Below are positions 1 to 12,829 of a stretch of 64,000 nt of DNA, in pieces. Position 1 is the first letter of the stretch, and each line of letters begins with the position of its first letter. The position numbers were made by a program, and so were the translations under genes. The notes under the pieces are model-generated. The model worked only from the letters and a program-made list of their open reading frames with translations. It did no database searches and had not been told where the DNA came from. This DNA is from Limnomonas spitsbergensis (lineage: Eukaryota; Chlorophyta; Chlorophyceae; Chlamydomonadales): positions 62,001 through 126,000 of the forward strand of contig JAYJMM010000099.1 in the NCBI GenBank assembly GCA_037349105.1. Reading direction: 5' to 3'.

Positions 1-888
1 CCACGATTGGGCTGATAGATGTCGGACCAGGACCGGCCTACATCAGGCAGTGCCCACGGCCCGCCTCCTGATCTGTAGGCTGGGATCTGTTGGTTGATAT
101 CTGTAGACGAGGATCTGCAGGTTGGGATCTGATGGCCAAAATCTGTCAATGACGTTACACCTTTGGGCCCCGCTAAAAAAAGCTCGGCCACGTGGGCGCT
201 CAACTGTCTCGTTGGGAGGAAAAAGGAAAGGAACTTAAGGCCAGAGGACAGACAGCGTGTAGCACAAAGGACAAAGAAAACTGACCCCCCAGAAAATGGA
301 AGGCGGACCGATGGATTCCCGCCCCTGACAAGCCTAGCCTTCTGCCAAAACAACTGCGAAGAGGAGAGAAAGCACGAGAGAGACGAAAAGGAAAAGAGCC
401 AGGCCCCAAGGAGGCAAAACAAATACAACAAATTAGCCCTCAACAAAGTATATCCCATCATTAACAAAAGCCATTGCCTCCCACCCATGCCCTGGTACAA
501 CTGCTGAAAGGCCGTGGCTCCCTTCGGAAGGCCTGCCCAACCTCTTGCCCGCAGGCCAAAATATGTATGCTGGGATCTGTGGTCCGGGATATGTAGGCCT
601 GGATATGTAGGCTGGGATCTGGAGGACGAGATCTGTAGATTGGGATATTTAGGTCAGGACCTTAAGGTCACTGAGTCTCGATGGCCGTCTGGCTTGCACT
701 GAGTATGACACTGAAGTGTATACAAGGGGGGCAGTAGAAGTACTGTGACCTTGGGCCCAAGCTTACGTTCACCGTCACCGTGACGCCCCTGCGAGGGGGG
801 CGGGAGGGTGCATGGGTTTCTGATATCTTGAAGCGGTTGTCCTGAGTTCCACTCACATGACCTCTGTCCCCCTCTGCTGCCCTCTCAG
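1..888. other. left-edge non-coding stretch
   Basis: No exon could be supported here. The sequence holds two blocks of a degenerate 15-16 bp repeat built on GGGATCTG/GATATGTAGG (about 60-150 and 555-665), separated by a purine-rich segment (about 154-535) that matches a dispersed repeat found elsewhere in the window. The repeat block therefore looks as if it was split by an insertion. It is probably an intron of the poly(A)/CCA polymerase gene that starts outside the window. Confidence 0.5.
154..535 (+). repeat. dispersed repeat family B, copy 1
   Basis: Begins CGTTACACCTTTGGGCC, then an AAAGCTCGGCCACGTGGGCG segment, then a long purine-rich tract. The same head recurs at 51056 and 51928 on the plus strand and in reverse near 56918-56963 and 57040-57105. 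The family type is unknown. No coding capacity or terminal repeats could be established. Confidence 0.45.
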
Positions 889-3800
889 TGTCCCGGGACT
901 TCACCATCAACTCCTTGCTGTACAACCCGATCACCCAGGACGTGCTGGACTATGCAAACATAGCAAAGGACATCGAGAAAAGGGTGGGTGTCAATATGTG
1001 GGAAGTGTGAATATAGGACGAGACTGTGAATATTGGCTGGAAAAAAACATTGTTTCAATGGAAAGATGGCATGAGTGTGACTATCTTGTTTTTGTGAATA
1101 TCTGCCCCCTTGCTCGTGCCTCACCCTCTGTCCCCACATTGTGCCTGGCTTAGGTGTTGCGCATGTGTATTGTACCGCGTATGTGGCAGAACGGCTCTCT
1201 CAGCAACCTCGAGGAAGACCCTGTGCGGCTGTTGCGGGGAGTGAGGTTCGCGGTCCAGTTCCAGATGACCTTTGAGCCACAAACGCTCAGCCACATGCAG
1301 CACTGCTGCAGCCGCCTGGTGAAGCAAGGTGCATGGATGTGGGGCATGTGATCAAATGGGGGCATGTGCCTGCTGCATGATGAAACAGGGTGCTTGAATG
1401 ACTGATCAGGGTGTGAGCCCAGGGTTGAGGAGGGATATGCTGCAGCTGTCCTGGTGAAGGAGGGTGTGTAAAGGGGGTGAGGCTACGGGATGGGGATGAT
1501 GGATATGCTGTCCTTGGCAGATAGGTTGGGGTGGAGTGCGGCTGGGGAGCAGAAGCAGGCTGATCTAACAGGACAGCTGGACAGTGGGGGGGGTCTTAAC
1601 GCTGCTTGCAGCAAACCAGACACGAGGCCGCAGCTGCTGGACAAGCAGGGGTGTGAACATAGGGGGTGTTTAGTGTGAAAATCGGGTGTGAACTGGAGAT
1701 TGTGGGCTGCTGATGGTTGCAGCTTCATGGGCGCTGTTGTCCGTGGAGGATCCACACCAATTACTTCAGTATTTTTTTTCAGGCACTGTTTCTGGGGCCT
1801 GAAGTCCTGCATCCATTCCCTAATCCCTATGGCATTGTTTGCTCATCTGTGAGCAAGCTCTCCAATAATCTGTCAGCTCCACACTAGCACCGCCTTTCCC
1901 TCAGCCATGACCTGGTTGTGTGTGGTTGTATGCCTGCAGACTCCTTGCACCTGGTCCTGCACACCAGCCAGACCATGAGGGGTGTGGCCACCACAGAGGC
2001 GCGGGCGGGACGGGTTTGGAGGGAGCTGCTCAAGATAGCCAGCCTGGAGAATCAGCAGGTGGAGTGGTTAAGATGGCCGGGGTTCAAGATAGCCAGTCTG
2101 GAGCATCAGCAGGTGGGGTGGTTGAGGGCGGAAGGGGGAGGGGGGCAAGGTAGCCAGCCTTGGAGAATCAGCGGGTGGAGGGGTGGCTCTCAGTCTTGAA
2201 TGGTGTGGATGAGGGTTTGACCTAGGCTGTGTTATTCCCTTGACTTCCACCCCGATGTGAGGTACGGATATGTTTTTGTGGGGGGTGGGGCACTCCACAA
2301 CATTGAATGTGGTTTTTTGTTCCAGGAGTAAGCATTTGCGAACTGAATGTGGCTTCCCTCGCCACCCCTACGTGAGATGTAGCTCTCTCTTTGATTGTGG
2401 TGTGGGGGTGGGGGGCATTTAATACCATTCAATACAATAGGGTCAAATTGAATCTCAGAATTGAGCAGTAGTGAATTGAAATGTGGTTTCCCTGGACTGT
2501 CTGTGTGTGGGGGGGGGGGTCAATATTGAAGCTCAAATTGCAGATAAGCATTGAACATCAACAAGCTGTTAGCATGTCCAGGACAGCAGCCCATTGAATG
2601 GGAAGCAACAAAGGCCTTCCCGGACCTGTCAGTCTGACAGCCTGTCAACCTGACAGTATGAAATCCTGTCAGTATGTCAACCCGGCAGTATGACAGACTG
2701 GCAGACTGGCAGTGTGACAGTCTGCTAATCTGACAACTGGCAGCTTAAAAGACTGGCAGCCTGGCAGCCTGACAGACTGGCATCCTGACAACCCACAACA
2801 CAAGTCAGAATCAACGACGTAGGCGCAGGTTCCAACCCTGAATCTGCTAACCCTATACACTCTTAAGGCCTGCCCTAATGTTGAAAATGACAGTCTGTGC
2901 CTCACCCTCGCCCCTGATCCCTGCCGCTGCTCTTCTGCAGTGGGGTTTTTTCTCTCAAGCACTGCGCAGTTGTCAGCAGATTGGCCTGCTGGACAAGTTG
3001 TTCCCCTTCCTCGACAACAACGTGCTGGCATCGAAAGCCTGGCTGGCAAGTGGGGCCTAGCCTGAGGGTGGAGGGCTTAGGGTTTAGGATGCAAGCTCCC
3101 AAGGCATGGCTTGCATCTGAGGACGTATCATAGGGCAGCAGCCACTGAAGCTCAGGTCCAAAAGTAAGAAAGAGGAGCGTGAGGGGATGAACGCCTGACG
3201 GTCCCAAGGGGATGCATGGATATGGTTGGGAGCAGGGCACAGGGTAAAGGCTGGGATGAGGGATCAACGGAACATGATTTGCAGGTTGATAATCTGTCCA
3301 TTCCTCGGAGGGTTTTTCGGAACATGCTGCAGCTGGGTCTTAAGGCCTCCTCTTCAGTCTGAAGCCATATAGGACACATCCCTTGAGTCCTGGACCCTGA
3401 TGTTCTTGGGCTTCATGAGCAGACTCCAGGATCTGAAGTACATTCATGCTAGCTAAATGAAGTACGATCATGTCAGCAAACTGAAGTACACACATGTCAG
3501 CTGTATAATGTGAATTGTGCACAGCTGTCGAAAGTACACTCATGCGATCTTTCTGAAGTATAATCGTGTCATCTGCCTGCAGTAAACTCAAACCAGCTGT
3601 CTGAATTAGACTCCACACTGACGACTCTTGGGGCCGCTGACTCCCGCCCCTGTCCTCCCCCCCCAGGTGCAGAGGTACCTTCCCCCTGGTCTCCCCCTGG
3701 AGTTGAGGCTGATGGGGCTAGTGAGCCCGCTGACGAATGCATCGATGTTAGAGGCGGTGGTCGACTTGCTCAAGAACACCGTGAAGGACATACGGGTCAG

Positions 3801-5785
3801 TAGCAGTGTGGCTGTATTTGAGGTTAAGCGATTTGTCAGCTGAAGTTCAGCTTCAGTCCCGCCGGAGGCCTCTTGCATGGCCTTGCTGCTTGGGTATCCC
3901 GCCGTAGGCTGGTCAATTTTGGTCTCCATCAGCCCGATGGAGGTCCCGCTCAGTAGATCAAGAAACGGGGTCTGGCGCGCATGACCCTGAACCCTGAGGT
4001 CCATGCGCTCAGTGGAGGCAGTCCTGTTCCAGGCTGCTTCATGGAGGCTGGGAGAAAAAGCTCTGCCCTCAACTTTTGATTCGTGAGCTTCTCTCTTTTG
4101 TAATCAATCCCAAATGCTGCCACTCCCTCTGTATCAGAACCCCTCTGTCGCCCCTGTTAAGGGTTTGGTGCAGCTGTATCAAGCTTTTTCACCTTCAGTA
4201 CTGACACGCTAATGTGTTATTTCCATTGGCAGGACCCCTCCAGTCGCCCCAATATGGAGTTGGTGCAGCTATATCAGGACATCCTGGAGCTGGTCCGGGG
4301 TGTCTACAGCGAGCCACAGACCATGAATAAGAGCCTGGGGGTCAGGAGCCTGGCACACAAGGTAGGGGGGAAGCTTTGTGAGGGGGGCTGCTGTTCACAC
4401 TTCACCTTTAAGTGGCTGGTGCGGCTACCTGGGGCGCTTCTGCATCAGTTCATGACTGTTGGAGATCATGAGGTGGACAGGACGCGGCTCATCAGTGCAG
4501 GAGACCTGAGGACCATGATTGGCCTGCGATAGGGGCCAAGCAACCGGGCTTATCACAGCCTGCCACACCCCCAGCCAGAAAAGGAAGCTGAAGTGACCTG
4601 ACTATCTGAAGTGCAGAAAACAACATTTCAGTCGGTCAGACATGATTTGGTAGGCCTGCCTCTGATGAGGTAAGCCAGCCATTTTTTATTTAGTCTGCAC
4701 CAGATCACCTTCTGTAACCTGCTGGGGGCAACCTCTGGGCCTATGGGAACCAAACCTTGACAGAGCGACAGCTGTAGGACGAGGCAGTAGAGCTTGCTGC
4801 ACAAGGTCCCCACAGCCACAGGCTGCGATGTTGCTCAACTGAAGGTGAAGAACCCTTCATGATAAATTGGATGTTGGCTTGTATGCCTGAGGCTATGTGG
4901 CGTCATCTGAATATGGAGATTTCAAGCATCAGCTTATCTAAATATCCAGCTGTTGGCTTCGATGATTGAAGTTCCGGTTGACCCAGCCCAGTACCCGGAC
5001 GATGCATCAATCGTTGGTTGGGTCCACCCTGCACTGGCTCGTGCCTGTCCACTGTACTGCCTGTCCACTGAATGGCATGCCCGCTGTACTGCCTGTCCAC
5101 TGTAAATACCGTCTACTTTATTGCCTGCCCACTGTAATATGTGTCCACTGTCCTGTGTGTCCAGAACTCCCAAGACGTAATCGCCATTATAGCCGCGTGG
5201 CTGGAGGACACAACGCTGCCGCGGTCCAGGAGTGATGGGGCAGCAGCAGCTGCATACACAGGTGCCCTGACTACAGGCGCTGCTGGTGGAGTATCGGGCC
5301 AGGGCGGTGGGAGGCTGCCTTCCGCCGATGACGCTGCCGACCATGCTCACCCTGTCCGCCGCCCCAGCCACAGCAACCAGTCTGGATCGAAACAGAGAGG
5401 CCTTGGCCAGGCTGGCTCAGACCTTGGCCGCAGCGACCCGTCCGGCTTGAATCCTAGCAGCTCAGGTGAGGGGGCCTTGGGCAGCAGCCACGGCGATGCT
5501 GCCTCGGGAGGGAGGCCAAGTGCTAAACCCCCGGTAGCAACGGTTGCGATGGATAGTGGAGGCTCAGATCCCTCCGGCAGCGTCGAGGGCCCCAAGCCCA
5601 CCGGTGCTGCTACCTCAGCCCCAAGCGGCCGCCCCGCTCATCGACACACCGGGCAGCACGCCGCCTTCTTGACCACGATAGAGACGCTGCGCAGCCGCTG
5701 GGGGGCGGACATTGCTCAGGTCAGGGAGGCCAGCCAGCGGCGACCCTTCAATGGCCACCAGCCATGGCCTGGAAAGGAATCATAG
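889..5785 (+). CDS. class II poly(A) polymerase / CCA tRNA nucleotidyltransferase family, 5' partial
   Basis: Exons read as 889-983, 1154-1328, 1940-2058, 2941-3045, 3667-3795, 4233-4361 and 5165-5785, with all phases agreeing. Exon 1 carries RDFTINSLLYNP and exon 2 carries EEDPVRLLRGVRFAVQFQM, the signatures of the bacterial-type PAP/CCA family (RRDFTIN and EDPxRxLRxxRFA). The catalytic GS and DxD head must lie in exons left of the window. The following exons give a helical body, and the last exon is a long Gly/Ser/Ala-rich tail ending at a TAG at 5783. The family adds CCA to tRNA or poly(A) to RNA, in plants often in organelles, and which activity applies here cannot be told. The intron after 3045 would use a GC donor (CTG|GCAAGT). 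Several exon edges are duplicated in adjacent introns (2033-2180, 4138-4185). Confidence 0.75.
2033..2180 (+). repeat. three diverged copies of an exon end plus its donor
   Basis: The exon end and donor at 2033-2060 (AAGATAGCCAGCCTGGAG, then AATCAGCAG|GTGGAG) recur at about 2083-2112 and 2150-2180 inside the following intron. Each copy keeps a CAG|GTGG or CGG|GTGG donor-like junction. Confidence 0.75.
2626..2800 (+). repeat. degenerate CTGACAG / CTGGCAG array
   Basis: An intronic run of an 8-base-like motif (CTGACAGC, CTGGCAGA, CTGTCAAC and variants) about 140 bp upstream of the exon at 2941. It is low complexity with no coding sign. Confidence 0.6.
3420..3610 (+). repeat. degenerate ~30-bp intronic repeat
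   Basis: Several imperfect units built around CTGAAGTACACnCATGTCAGCTGT, lying directly upstream of the exon at 3667. Confidence 0.5.
3836..3965 (+). repeat. dispersed family A element, copy
   Basis: Shares the body of family A: TTCAGCTTCAG start, CTTGCTGCTTGGG, GTAGGCTGGTCAATTTTGG and a Pu-rich CCCGATGGAGG segment. The copy is diverged and lacks clear ends. It lies in an intron of the PAP/CCA gene. Confidence 0.5.
4138..4185 (+). repeat. diverged duplicate of the exon start at 4233
   Basis: 4138-4185 aligns with 4233-4278 (AACCCCTCTGTCGCCCC against GACCCCTCCAGTCGCCCC, then TTGGTGCAGCTGTATCAAG against TTGGTGCAGCTATATCAGG), 95 bp apart. It is a relic of a tandem duplication of the exon start. 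Confidence 0.65.
5030..5164 (+). repeat. degenerate TGCCTGTCCACTG repeat abutting an acceptor
   Basis: About seven imperfect 15-20 bp units that run straight into the acceptor CCAG of the last exon of the PAP/CCA gene at 5165. Confidence 0.6.
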
Positions 5786-8700
5786 GCTCATCAATAGCAA
5801 TTGTGCACAGTAATGCCACGCCCCTGTATAGGCATTTGGACGAAGATAAGAGTGGTACATATTTGTTAATGAAGGTAGGAAGAAAAGAGACACAGTGAAC
5901 CATTTCAATGCTTCAACAAGCCATGAAGCCATTCGATATTTGATGTTTGTATGCCGGTACTGCTGAAATTAGGGGAAACCCTGGTTGGAATTGTGTCCTT
6001 TCCTATGAGGCAAAACGTACATGCTGGTTACACGAGTTCCGTGAATGGCTGAGGCCGCTTCCATCCTTAGGCTAGATCTCTGAAGATTTACCCAGACTGC
6101 TGTTTTTCATCTTTTGCCCACAGTCAGCGAGCCACCCTTCGAACACCCAATATCCGACTGGAAAAGAAATCATGGCCTACCAGCGTAAGCCCAGGCATAT
6201 GGCCGCGCGCGCATGAGTCCGCCCACGAGGGCCTTGGAGTGGCTGGAATTGTAAAAGCCAAATCGTAAAAAGAAGCACCGACGAACTGACCATCCGATCC
6301 CCAAGTGGCCATCAGGGCCTCAGGTGGTTCAGACCCCCAGACAAAGCGGTAGGGTACAGTTACTGTCATACTGTCACTAAAGTCATTCGCCCCAGCCTTA
6401 ATTCCTGCTGGAATGAATAATGCTAGGCCACCATATCAGGACAATCCACATGCACAGTCACTAGGTGCAAAGTGGCAGTGGTGAGAGCCATGGTGAGAGC
6501 CATGGTGATCATAACTGAGTACGAGATATCCAGTTCTAGGCTGTATCATGTCCAGGGGACATGCCCTGCGTGAGTATTACAGGGGCAACCGCAACTTAGG
6601 ACTGTCTCAGCTACAATTCAGCTACACTACGGCCCACGGCCGGCAGGAAGCCCTGTCGGCCGATGGTTAGTTAAGGTCTGGTCCCCAGTCCTAGCGGTGA
6701 CTACGAGCAGCCAGCTCAACGTGGCGGTCTTGTGTGCATGAAATTCAGAACTTAAGGGCTAAGGTGACAGCCTTTTCTAAAGAACTCTCGCAAAGATTGA
6801 CGACGGTCGGCTTGTCCGTGTTCGAAGCTCTGTATGCGGCGATCGATCGAAGCCGCATCCGCCGATTTCGTTTCCGGTCGGTCGACCGCTCGCTCTTACA
6901 CGCAATGTGCGGTGCGCATTGTGGCCAACCAGCGACATTTTTTCGATGACAGATGGATGATGCCTGATAATGTTCGGCCTCTCTGCAATGAAATGTCATA
7001 ACACCTCTGATTTCTCGTCTTGACCGTCCAGCAGGCAGGCAGTGAACCAGGTTCAGTTCCGGCAGAGAACATTTCTTACCCGGAGTGTGGAGTGGCAGTG
7101 GCTGGAGTGCGCAGCAGCATCTTACCATCTACCATACCATAATGATCCCTTTGGACGCTAACACACGATGGACCTTCCTCATAGGTGGGCATCTGGCTGG
7201 ATCCACGGATCCACCAGCGCCTTACTCGTCGGCGCCCATTTGCACAATGGACTGAACAAATCCCGAAATCTTAGATGATGCCCTCTTTGTTGTCAAGCTT
7301 TGATCTATGATTATGGACATGGGAGGGATGCTGATAAGGCCGAGTATTGGGGTGGTGGTGCAGGGCCCTAAGATTTGAAATCCGCTCTATTATGGGAAGG
7401 TGCAGGGGTGCAAATGTTAAGGAAATGGTGACGGTGGCGCGGTGCGGAGGTGGCCTCCGCCCAAGCTCTGCGCTATTCCCTTTACTCCCACGCCCCACCT
7501 GAGACGCTGCTTATTCTCCCTCTTTCATTCTGTCTGGAGAAAATGAACTCGATTCCGGGGATCAGGAAAGAGGGAATGAACCAGCAAGTGGCATGTGGCG
7601 GCATTCTAGCCGTGCTAGTTTTTGACAAGAAGAGGGCGGCAGATCTATCGGATCTGCCAGAACTGCCAGATCCTGGCGCATGTGAATGCTTCAACCTCAA
7701 CAGACAAACACAACAGTGAATTGAATTAGCCCAAGCACCTCTGCCTTCCTCACTGCCACCCCTAGCCTTGCTTCCAAAGCACCGAGCACAGAAGCACGGA
7801 GTAGCAACCATGAGGCAATCCGCTGCCAATAATTCTGATGAGCCTCTTCTCAAATGATTGCTCCCTCTCTGACTCTGGCCCGTATGTCAAGCAGGGCCAC
7901 ACCGCCAGCCCACACGGAGTCACAGCCGTCTGCTTGGCCCGAGATTGTGCGCATCAAGTGCATCGGTGCTGGTGATGGCGGTGATGGCGGTCCTGCTCAT
8001 CTCCTCACCCGTAGTCAAGGCACGTTGTGTGCATTCATCAACTGTCCGATATTAGCTGATGCCCACCATAGGATGTCCTTGCTTCGCCATTTCAGGGTGC
8101 CCACGTATGCCACTGCATCATGACTGCATGCTTGACATGCCGATGGCTCGCTGTCAGCTCAGCACCAGGCCCCCTCATTTAACAGTCTCCATTTGACTGC
8201 ATTGTTCTTCAGGCAGTGACGAGCTGTACCAGTTCCTCTGGCCCTGGCCCCTTCCTCACACACCTGCTCATCCCAGATCGCCAGAGTAAGCGGGTTGCTG
8301 GTGGAAGGGTCTCTATAAGGACGCCGTTGAGATGGGCATGCTGTGCAGCAGTCACCCCATGAGGCCTCCTTGCTGCCTGCAGGGCTTACCATTTGAGAAT
8401 GAAGGGTGTTGGTCCGCGAGCTGTGTGTCTGTTATGTAGCAATGGCCCAATGATGCCTCCTAGCTGCCTGGAGCACATCATCATCAGGCTGTGTGCCCCG
8501 CTGCACTGCTGCGCCATGCTCATCCCTTCAGACACACGCTAAACACCATGCCATAAAGCTGTTTTGCAGCAATGAACGGATGATGCCTCCTAGCTGTCTG
8601 TGGGTATCATGAGTTCATTAGGCTAAATGCCCTGCCTGAGGGTTTAGGGTTTGTGGAGGTTGAGCTGAATCTGCTGTTCAGCAATCTCTCGGTGATACAT

Positions 8701-9170
8701 CCCACCTTCCTGCGGAGGGGGTAGCAGGTGGGTAGAAGGCATCATAACGTGATTTCTGCTTAGCCGCTGAAGGCACATCATCAGGCCGTGAGCCCTGTTG
8801 CTTATCCCTTAGGTAACGGGTCAATCAAGATGCTGTGCACCAGTTGTGCAGCAAGCAATCACCCAATAACGCATCCTGGCTGCATGCAACCATCAGGGGC
8901 AAGATCAGGCCGATTGCAACTGATGGTTTATCCCTAGAGTAGGCAGGACCTCGCTCCAAATAATTGAAGGGGGAATCAGGAGTATACCTGTTACTAGTAC
9001 ATCAGCGCACTGTTGATTTTGTTGCATTCTTGTCATTTGCTCATCGCTTGAGGTGGATATTTCTTCACAGTGGTCCACATGCTGCACCCTTCTCTCACAC
9101 CCTCTCCCTCTTATTACTCTGCTCAACCCTGGCTGGGGTTCAGATCGTGATTATCTGCGTATGGACAGTC
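5786..9170. other. gene-poor spacer, no supported exon
   Basis: I see no convincing coding segment. It holds one family A copy (about 6590-6690), an AGATCT/GATCTGCC nine-base-like motif near 7640-7675, and at 8400-8900 several loose copies of a segment around ATGATGCCTCCTAGCTGCCTG. Short open frames at 6734-6949 and 7450-7860 have neither splice context nor recognisable motifs. Confidence 0.4.
6590..6690 (+). repeat. dispersed family A element, 5' part
   Basis: TCAGCTACAATTCAGCTACA, then CTACGGCCCACGGCC, then GGTTAGTTAAGGTCTGGTCCCC, all in family A order. Confidence 0.5.
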
Positions 9171-11840
9171 ATGTGCCTCACTGCCTTAGCACCCCTTATC
9201 ATGTGCCTCACTGCCTTAGCACCCCTTATCATGTGCCTCACTGCCTTAGCACCCCTTATCATGTGCCTCACTGCCTTAGCACCCCTTATCATGTGCCTCA
9301 CTGCCTTAGCACCCCTTATCATGTGCCTCACTGCCTTAGCACCCCTTATCATGTGCCTCACTGCCTTAGCACCCCTTATCATGTGCCTCACTGCCTTAGC
9401 ACCCCTTATCATGTGCCTCACTGCCTTAGCACCCCTTATCATGTGCCTCACTGCCTTAGCACCCCTTATCATGTGCCTCACTGCCTTAGCACCCCTTATC
9501 ATGTGCCTCACTGCCTTAGCACCCCTTATCATGTGCCTCACTGCCTTAGCACCCCTTATCATGTGCCTCACTGCCTTAGCACCCCTTATCATGTGCCTCA
9601 CTGCCTTGGCACCCCTTATCATGTGCCTCACTGCCTTAGCACCCCTTATCATGTGCCTCACTGCCTTAGCACCCCTTATCATGTGCCTCACTGCCTTAGC
9701 ACCCCTTATCATGTGCCTCACTGCCTTAGCACCCCTTATCATGTACCTCACTGCCTTAGCACCCCTTATCATGTGCCTCACTGCCTTAGCACCCCTTATC
9801 ATGTGCCTCACTGCCTTAGCACCCCTTATCATGTGCCTCACTGCCTTAGCACCCCTTATCATGTGCCTCACTGCCTTAGCACCCCTTATCATGTGCCTCA
9901 CTGCCTTAGCACCCCTTATCATGTGCCTCACTGCCTTAGCACCCCTTATCATGTGCCTCACTGCCTCAGCACCCCTTATAATGTGCCTCACTGCCTTAGC
10001 ACCCCTTATCATGTGCCTCACTGCCTTAGCACCCCTTTTAATGTGCCTCACTGCCTTAGCACCCCTTATTATGTGCCTCACTTCCTTAGCACCCCTTATC
10101 ATGTGCCTCACTGCCTTAGCACCCCTTATCATGTGCCTCACTGCCTTAGCACCCCTTATCATGTGCCTCACTGCCTTAGCACCCCTTATCATGTGCCTCA
10201 CTGCCTTAGCACCCCTTATCATGTGCCTCACTGCCTTAGCACCCCTTATCATGTGCCTCACTGCCTTAGCACCCCTTATCATGTGCCTCACTGCCTTAGC
10301 ACCCCTTATCATGTGCCTCACTGCCTTAGCACCCCTTATCATGTGCCTCACTTCCTTAGCACCCCTTATCATGTGCCTCACTGCCTTAGCACCCCTTATC
10401 ATGTGCCTCACTGCCTTAGCACCCCTTATCATGTGCCTCACTGCCTTAGCACCCCTTATCATGTGCCTCACTGCCTTAGCACCCCTTATCATGTGCCTCA
10501 CTGCCTTAGCACCCCTTATCATGTGCCTCACTGCCTTAGCACCCCTTATCATGTGCCTCACTGCCTTAGCACCCCTTATCATGTACCTCACTGCCTTAGC
10601 ACCCCTTATCATGTGCCTCACTGCCTTAGCACCCCTTATCATGTGCCTCACTGCCTTAGCACCCCTTATCATGTGCCTCACTGCCTTAGCACCCCTTATC
10701 ATGTGCCTCACTGCCTTAGCACCCCTTATCATGTGCCTCACTGCCTTAGCACCCCTTATCATGTGCCTCACTGCCTTAGCACCCCTTATCATGTGCCTCA
10801 CTGCCTCAGCACCCCTTATAATGTGCCTCACTGCCTTAGCACCCCTTATCATGTGCCTCACTGCCTTAGCACCCCTTTTAATGTGCCTCACTGCCTTAGC
10901 ACCCCTTATCATGTGCCTCACTTCCTTAGCACCCCTTATCATGTGCCTCACTGCCTTAGCACCCCTTATCATGTGCCTCACTGCCTTAGCACCCCTTATC
11001 ATGTGCCTCACTGCCTTAGCACCCCTTATCATGTGCCTCACTGCCTTAGCACCCCTTATCATGTGCCTCACTGCCTTAGCACCCCTTATCATGTGCCTCA
11101 CTGCCTTAGCACCCCTTATCATGTGCCTCACTGCCTTAGCACCCCTTATCATGTGCCTCACTGCCTTAGCACCCCTTATCATGTGCCTCACTTCCTTAGC
11201 ACCCCTTATCATGTGCCTCACTGCCTTAGCACCCCTTATCATGTGCCTCACTGCCTTAGCACCCCTTATCATGTGCCTCACTGCCTTAGCACCCCTTATC
11301 ATGTGCCTCACTGCCTTAGCACCCCTTATCATGTGCCTCACTGCCTTAGCACCCCTTATCATGTGCCTCACTGCCTTAGCACCCCTTATCATGTGCCTCA
11401 CTGCCTTAGCACCCCTTATCATGTGCCTCACTGCCTTAGCACCCCTTATCATGTGCCTCACTGCCTTAGCACCCCTTATCATGTGCCTCACTGCCTTAGC
11501 ACCCCTTATCATGTGCCTCACTGCCTTAGCACCCCTTATCATGTGCCTCACTGCCTTAGCACCCCTTATCATGTGCCTCACTGCCTTAGCACCCCTTATC
11601 ATGTGCCTCACTGCCTTAGCACCCCTTATCATGTGCCTCACTGCCTTAGCACCCCTTATCATGTGCCTCACTGCCTTAGCACCCCTTATCAGGTGCCTCA
11701 CTGCCTCAGCACCCCTTATCATGTGCCTCACTGCCTTAGCACCCCTTATAATGTGCCTCACTGCCTTAGCACCCCTTATCATGTGCCTCACTGCCTCAGC
11801 ACCCCTTATAATGTGCCTCACTGCCTTAGCACCCCTTATC
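9171..11840 (+). repeat. 30-bp minisatellite, 89 units, with an 840-bp duplicated block
   Basis: Exactly 89 head-to-tail 30-bp units, each starting ATGTGCCTCACTGCC. Few units carry substitutions. Five variant units recur exactly 840 bp (28 units) apart: 9741/10581, 9961/10801, 10031/10871, 10081/10921 and 10351/11191. A multi-unit block was therefore duplicated as a whole. Because 30 is divisible by 3 and the unit lacks stops, three frames stay open for more than 950 codons. That is a by-product and not evidence of a protein. Confidence 0.95.
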
Positions 11841-12090
11841 GTACCCTTTCTCTGCTTGCACGCTGCACAGCCCTGGCTGGGGCTCAGGAGGCATCTTCTT
11901 CGGGCAGCACAGGAGCTCTGTCCACTCTGTCTCTCCCCAGCAGCTTCCAGAAGCGGTGAGTGAGCCAGCGCTGGTGCAGGAAGGCAGCATGTAAGGACAA
12001 TGCGCCCCCTCAGGGGCATGCGAGGTGAGTGGACAGGAAAGCTGGATCAATAAACACATCTACGCCGAACCATCCAACAAGAGAAACGCT

Positions 12091-12201
12091 GGGTAGTTGG
12101 ACCACGGGCCCGGGTCAGGGTAGTTGGACCACGGGCCTGGGTCAGGGTAGTTGGACCACGGGCCCGGGTCAGGGTAGTTGGACCACGGGCCCGGGTCAGG
12201 C
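12091..12201 (+). repeat. 28-bp tandem repeat, four copies
   Basis: Four near-identical units starting GTAGTTGGACCACGGGCC, differing by CCCG/CCTG. Confidence 0.85.
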
Positions 12202-12829
12202 GCTGATGTTTTCGCCGCAGTCCCCCGGCCATCATCTGCATCAGCACCCTTGTAACATAACGTCAGGCTCATCCTAGGTTCTCACAATCTGTCTGCTGCA
12301 CACCATTGGAAGGAGGAAAGTAGGCAACCAGTGCACAGGAGGACATGAGGGTGTGGAATGAGAGAGAATGCAGCATGGCCCCATCAGGATCCCAGTCCAT
12401 GTTTACACCAGCAAATCCCTAGGTCCTCATGAGCATTCAGCGGCAGCACCCTGTAAAGAAACAATTGAATAAATGAATTCAGGAAATTAAGTCCCCTGAG
12501 GGTGTGAGAGAGCGGCATGGGACGCGGTGTCGCTAGGGCCCCATCAGCAGCTCAGCACACATGAGGCACATTGAAATGGAGTGGAAGGGAAACTGTCAGA
12601 GGTCACCCTATCTCAATCCAGAGCTTGGCTTTTCTCAATCTACAAGTCACGCCTATCCAAAGGTCATACAGACTCAACCCAGAGATCATACCATTGCCTG
12701 TCCGGCATTTGTTGGTCACGTGGTGCCTGGTTCCAAAGCATGCGTCCACCTAATGCACCACACCACCTGCTTCAGGCAGCACATGCTGTCTAACCACCAT
12801 TCCCTGTCCCGCATTTATAATCCTCACAG

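Noticed and set aside
9171..11840. CRISPR-like array
   Set aside because: Units are contiguous with no unique spacers, and the host is a eukaryote. The other tandem arrays fail for the same reason.
8964..12019. Three open frames of 959-999 codons (two plus, one minus) across the 30-bp array
   Set aside because: The unit length is a multiple of three and the unit has no stop, so all copies stay open. There are no splice sites, no domain, and equally good frames on both strands.
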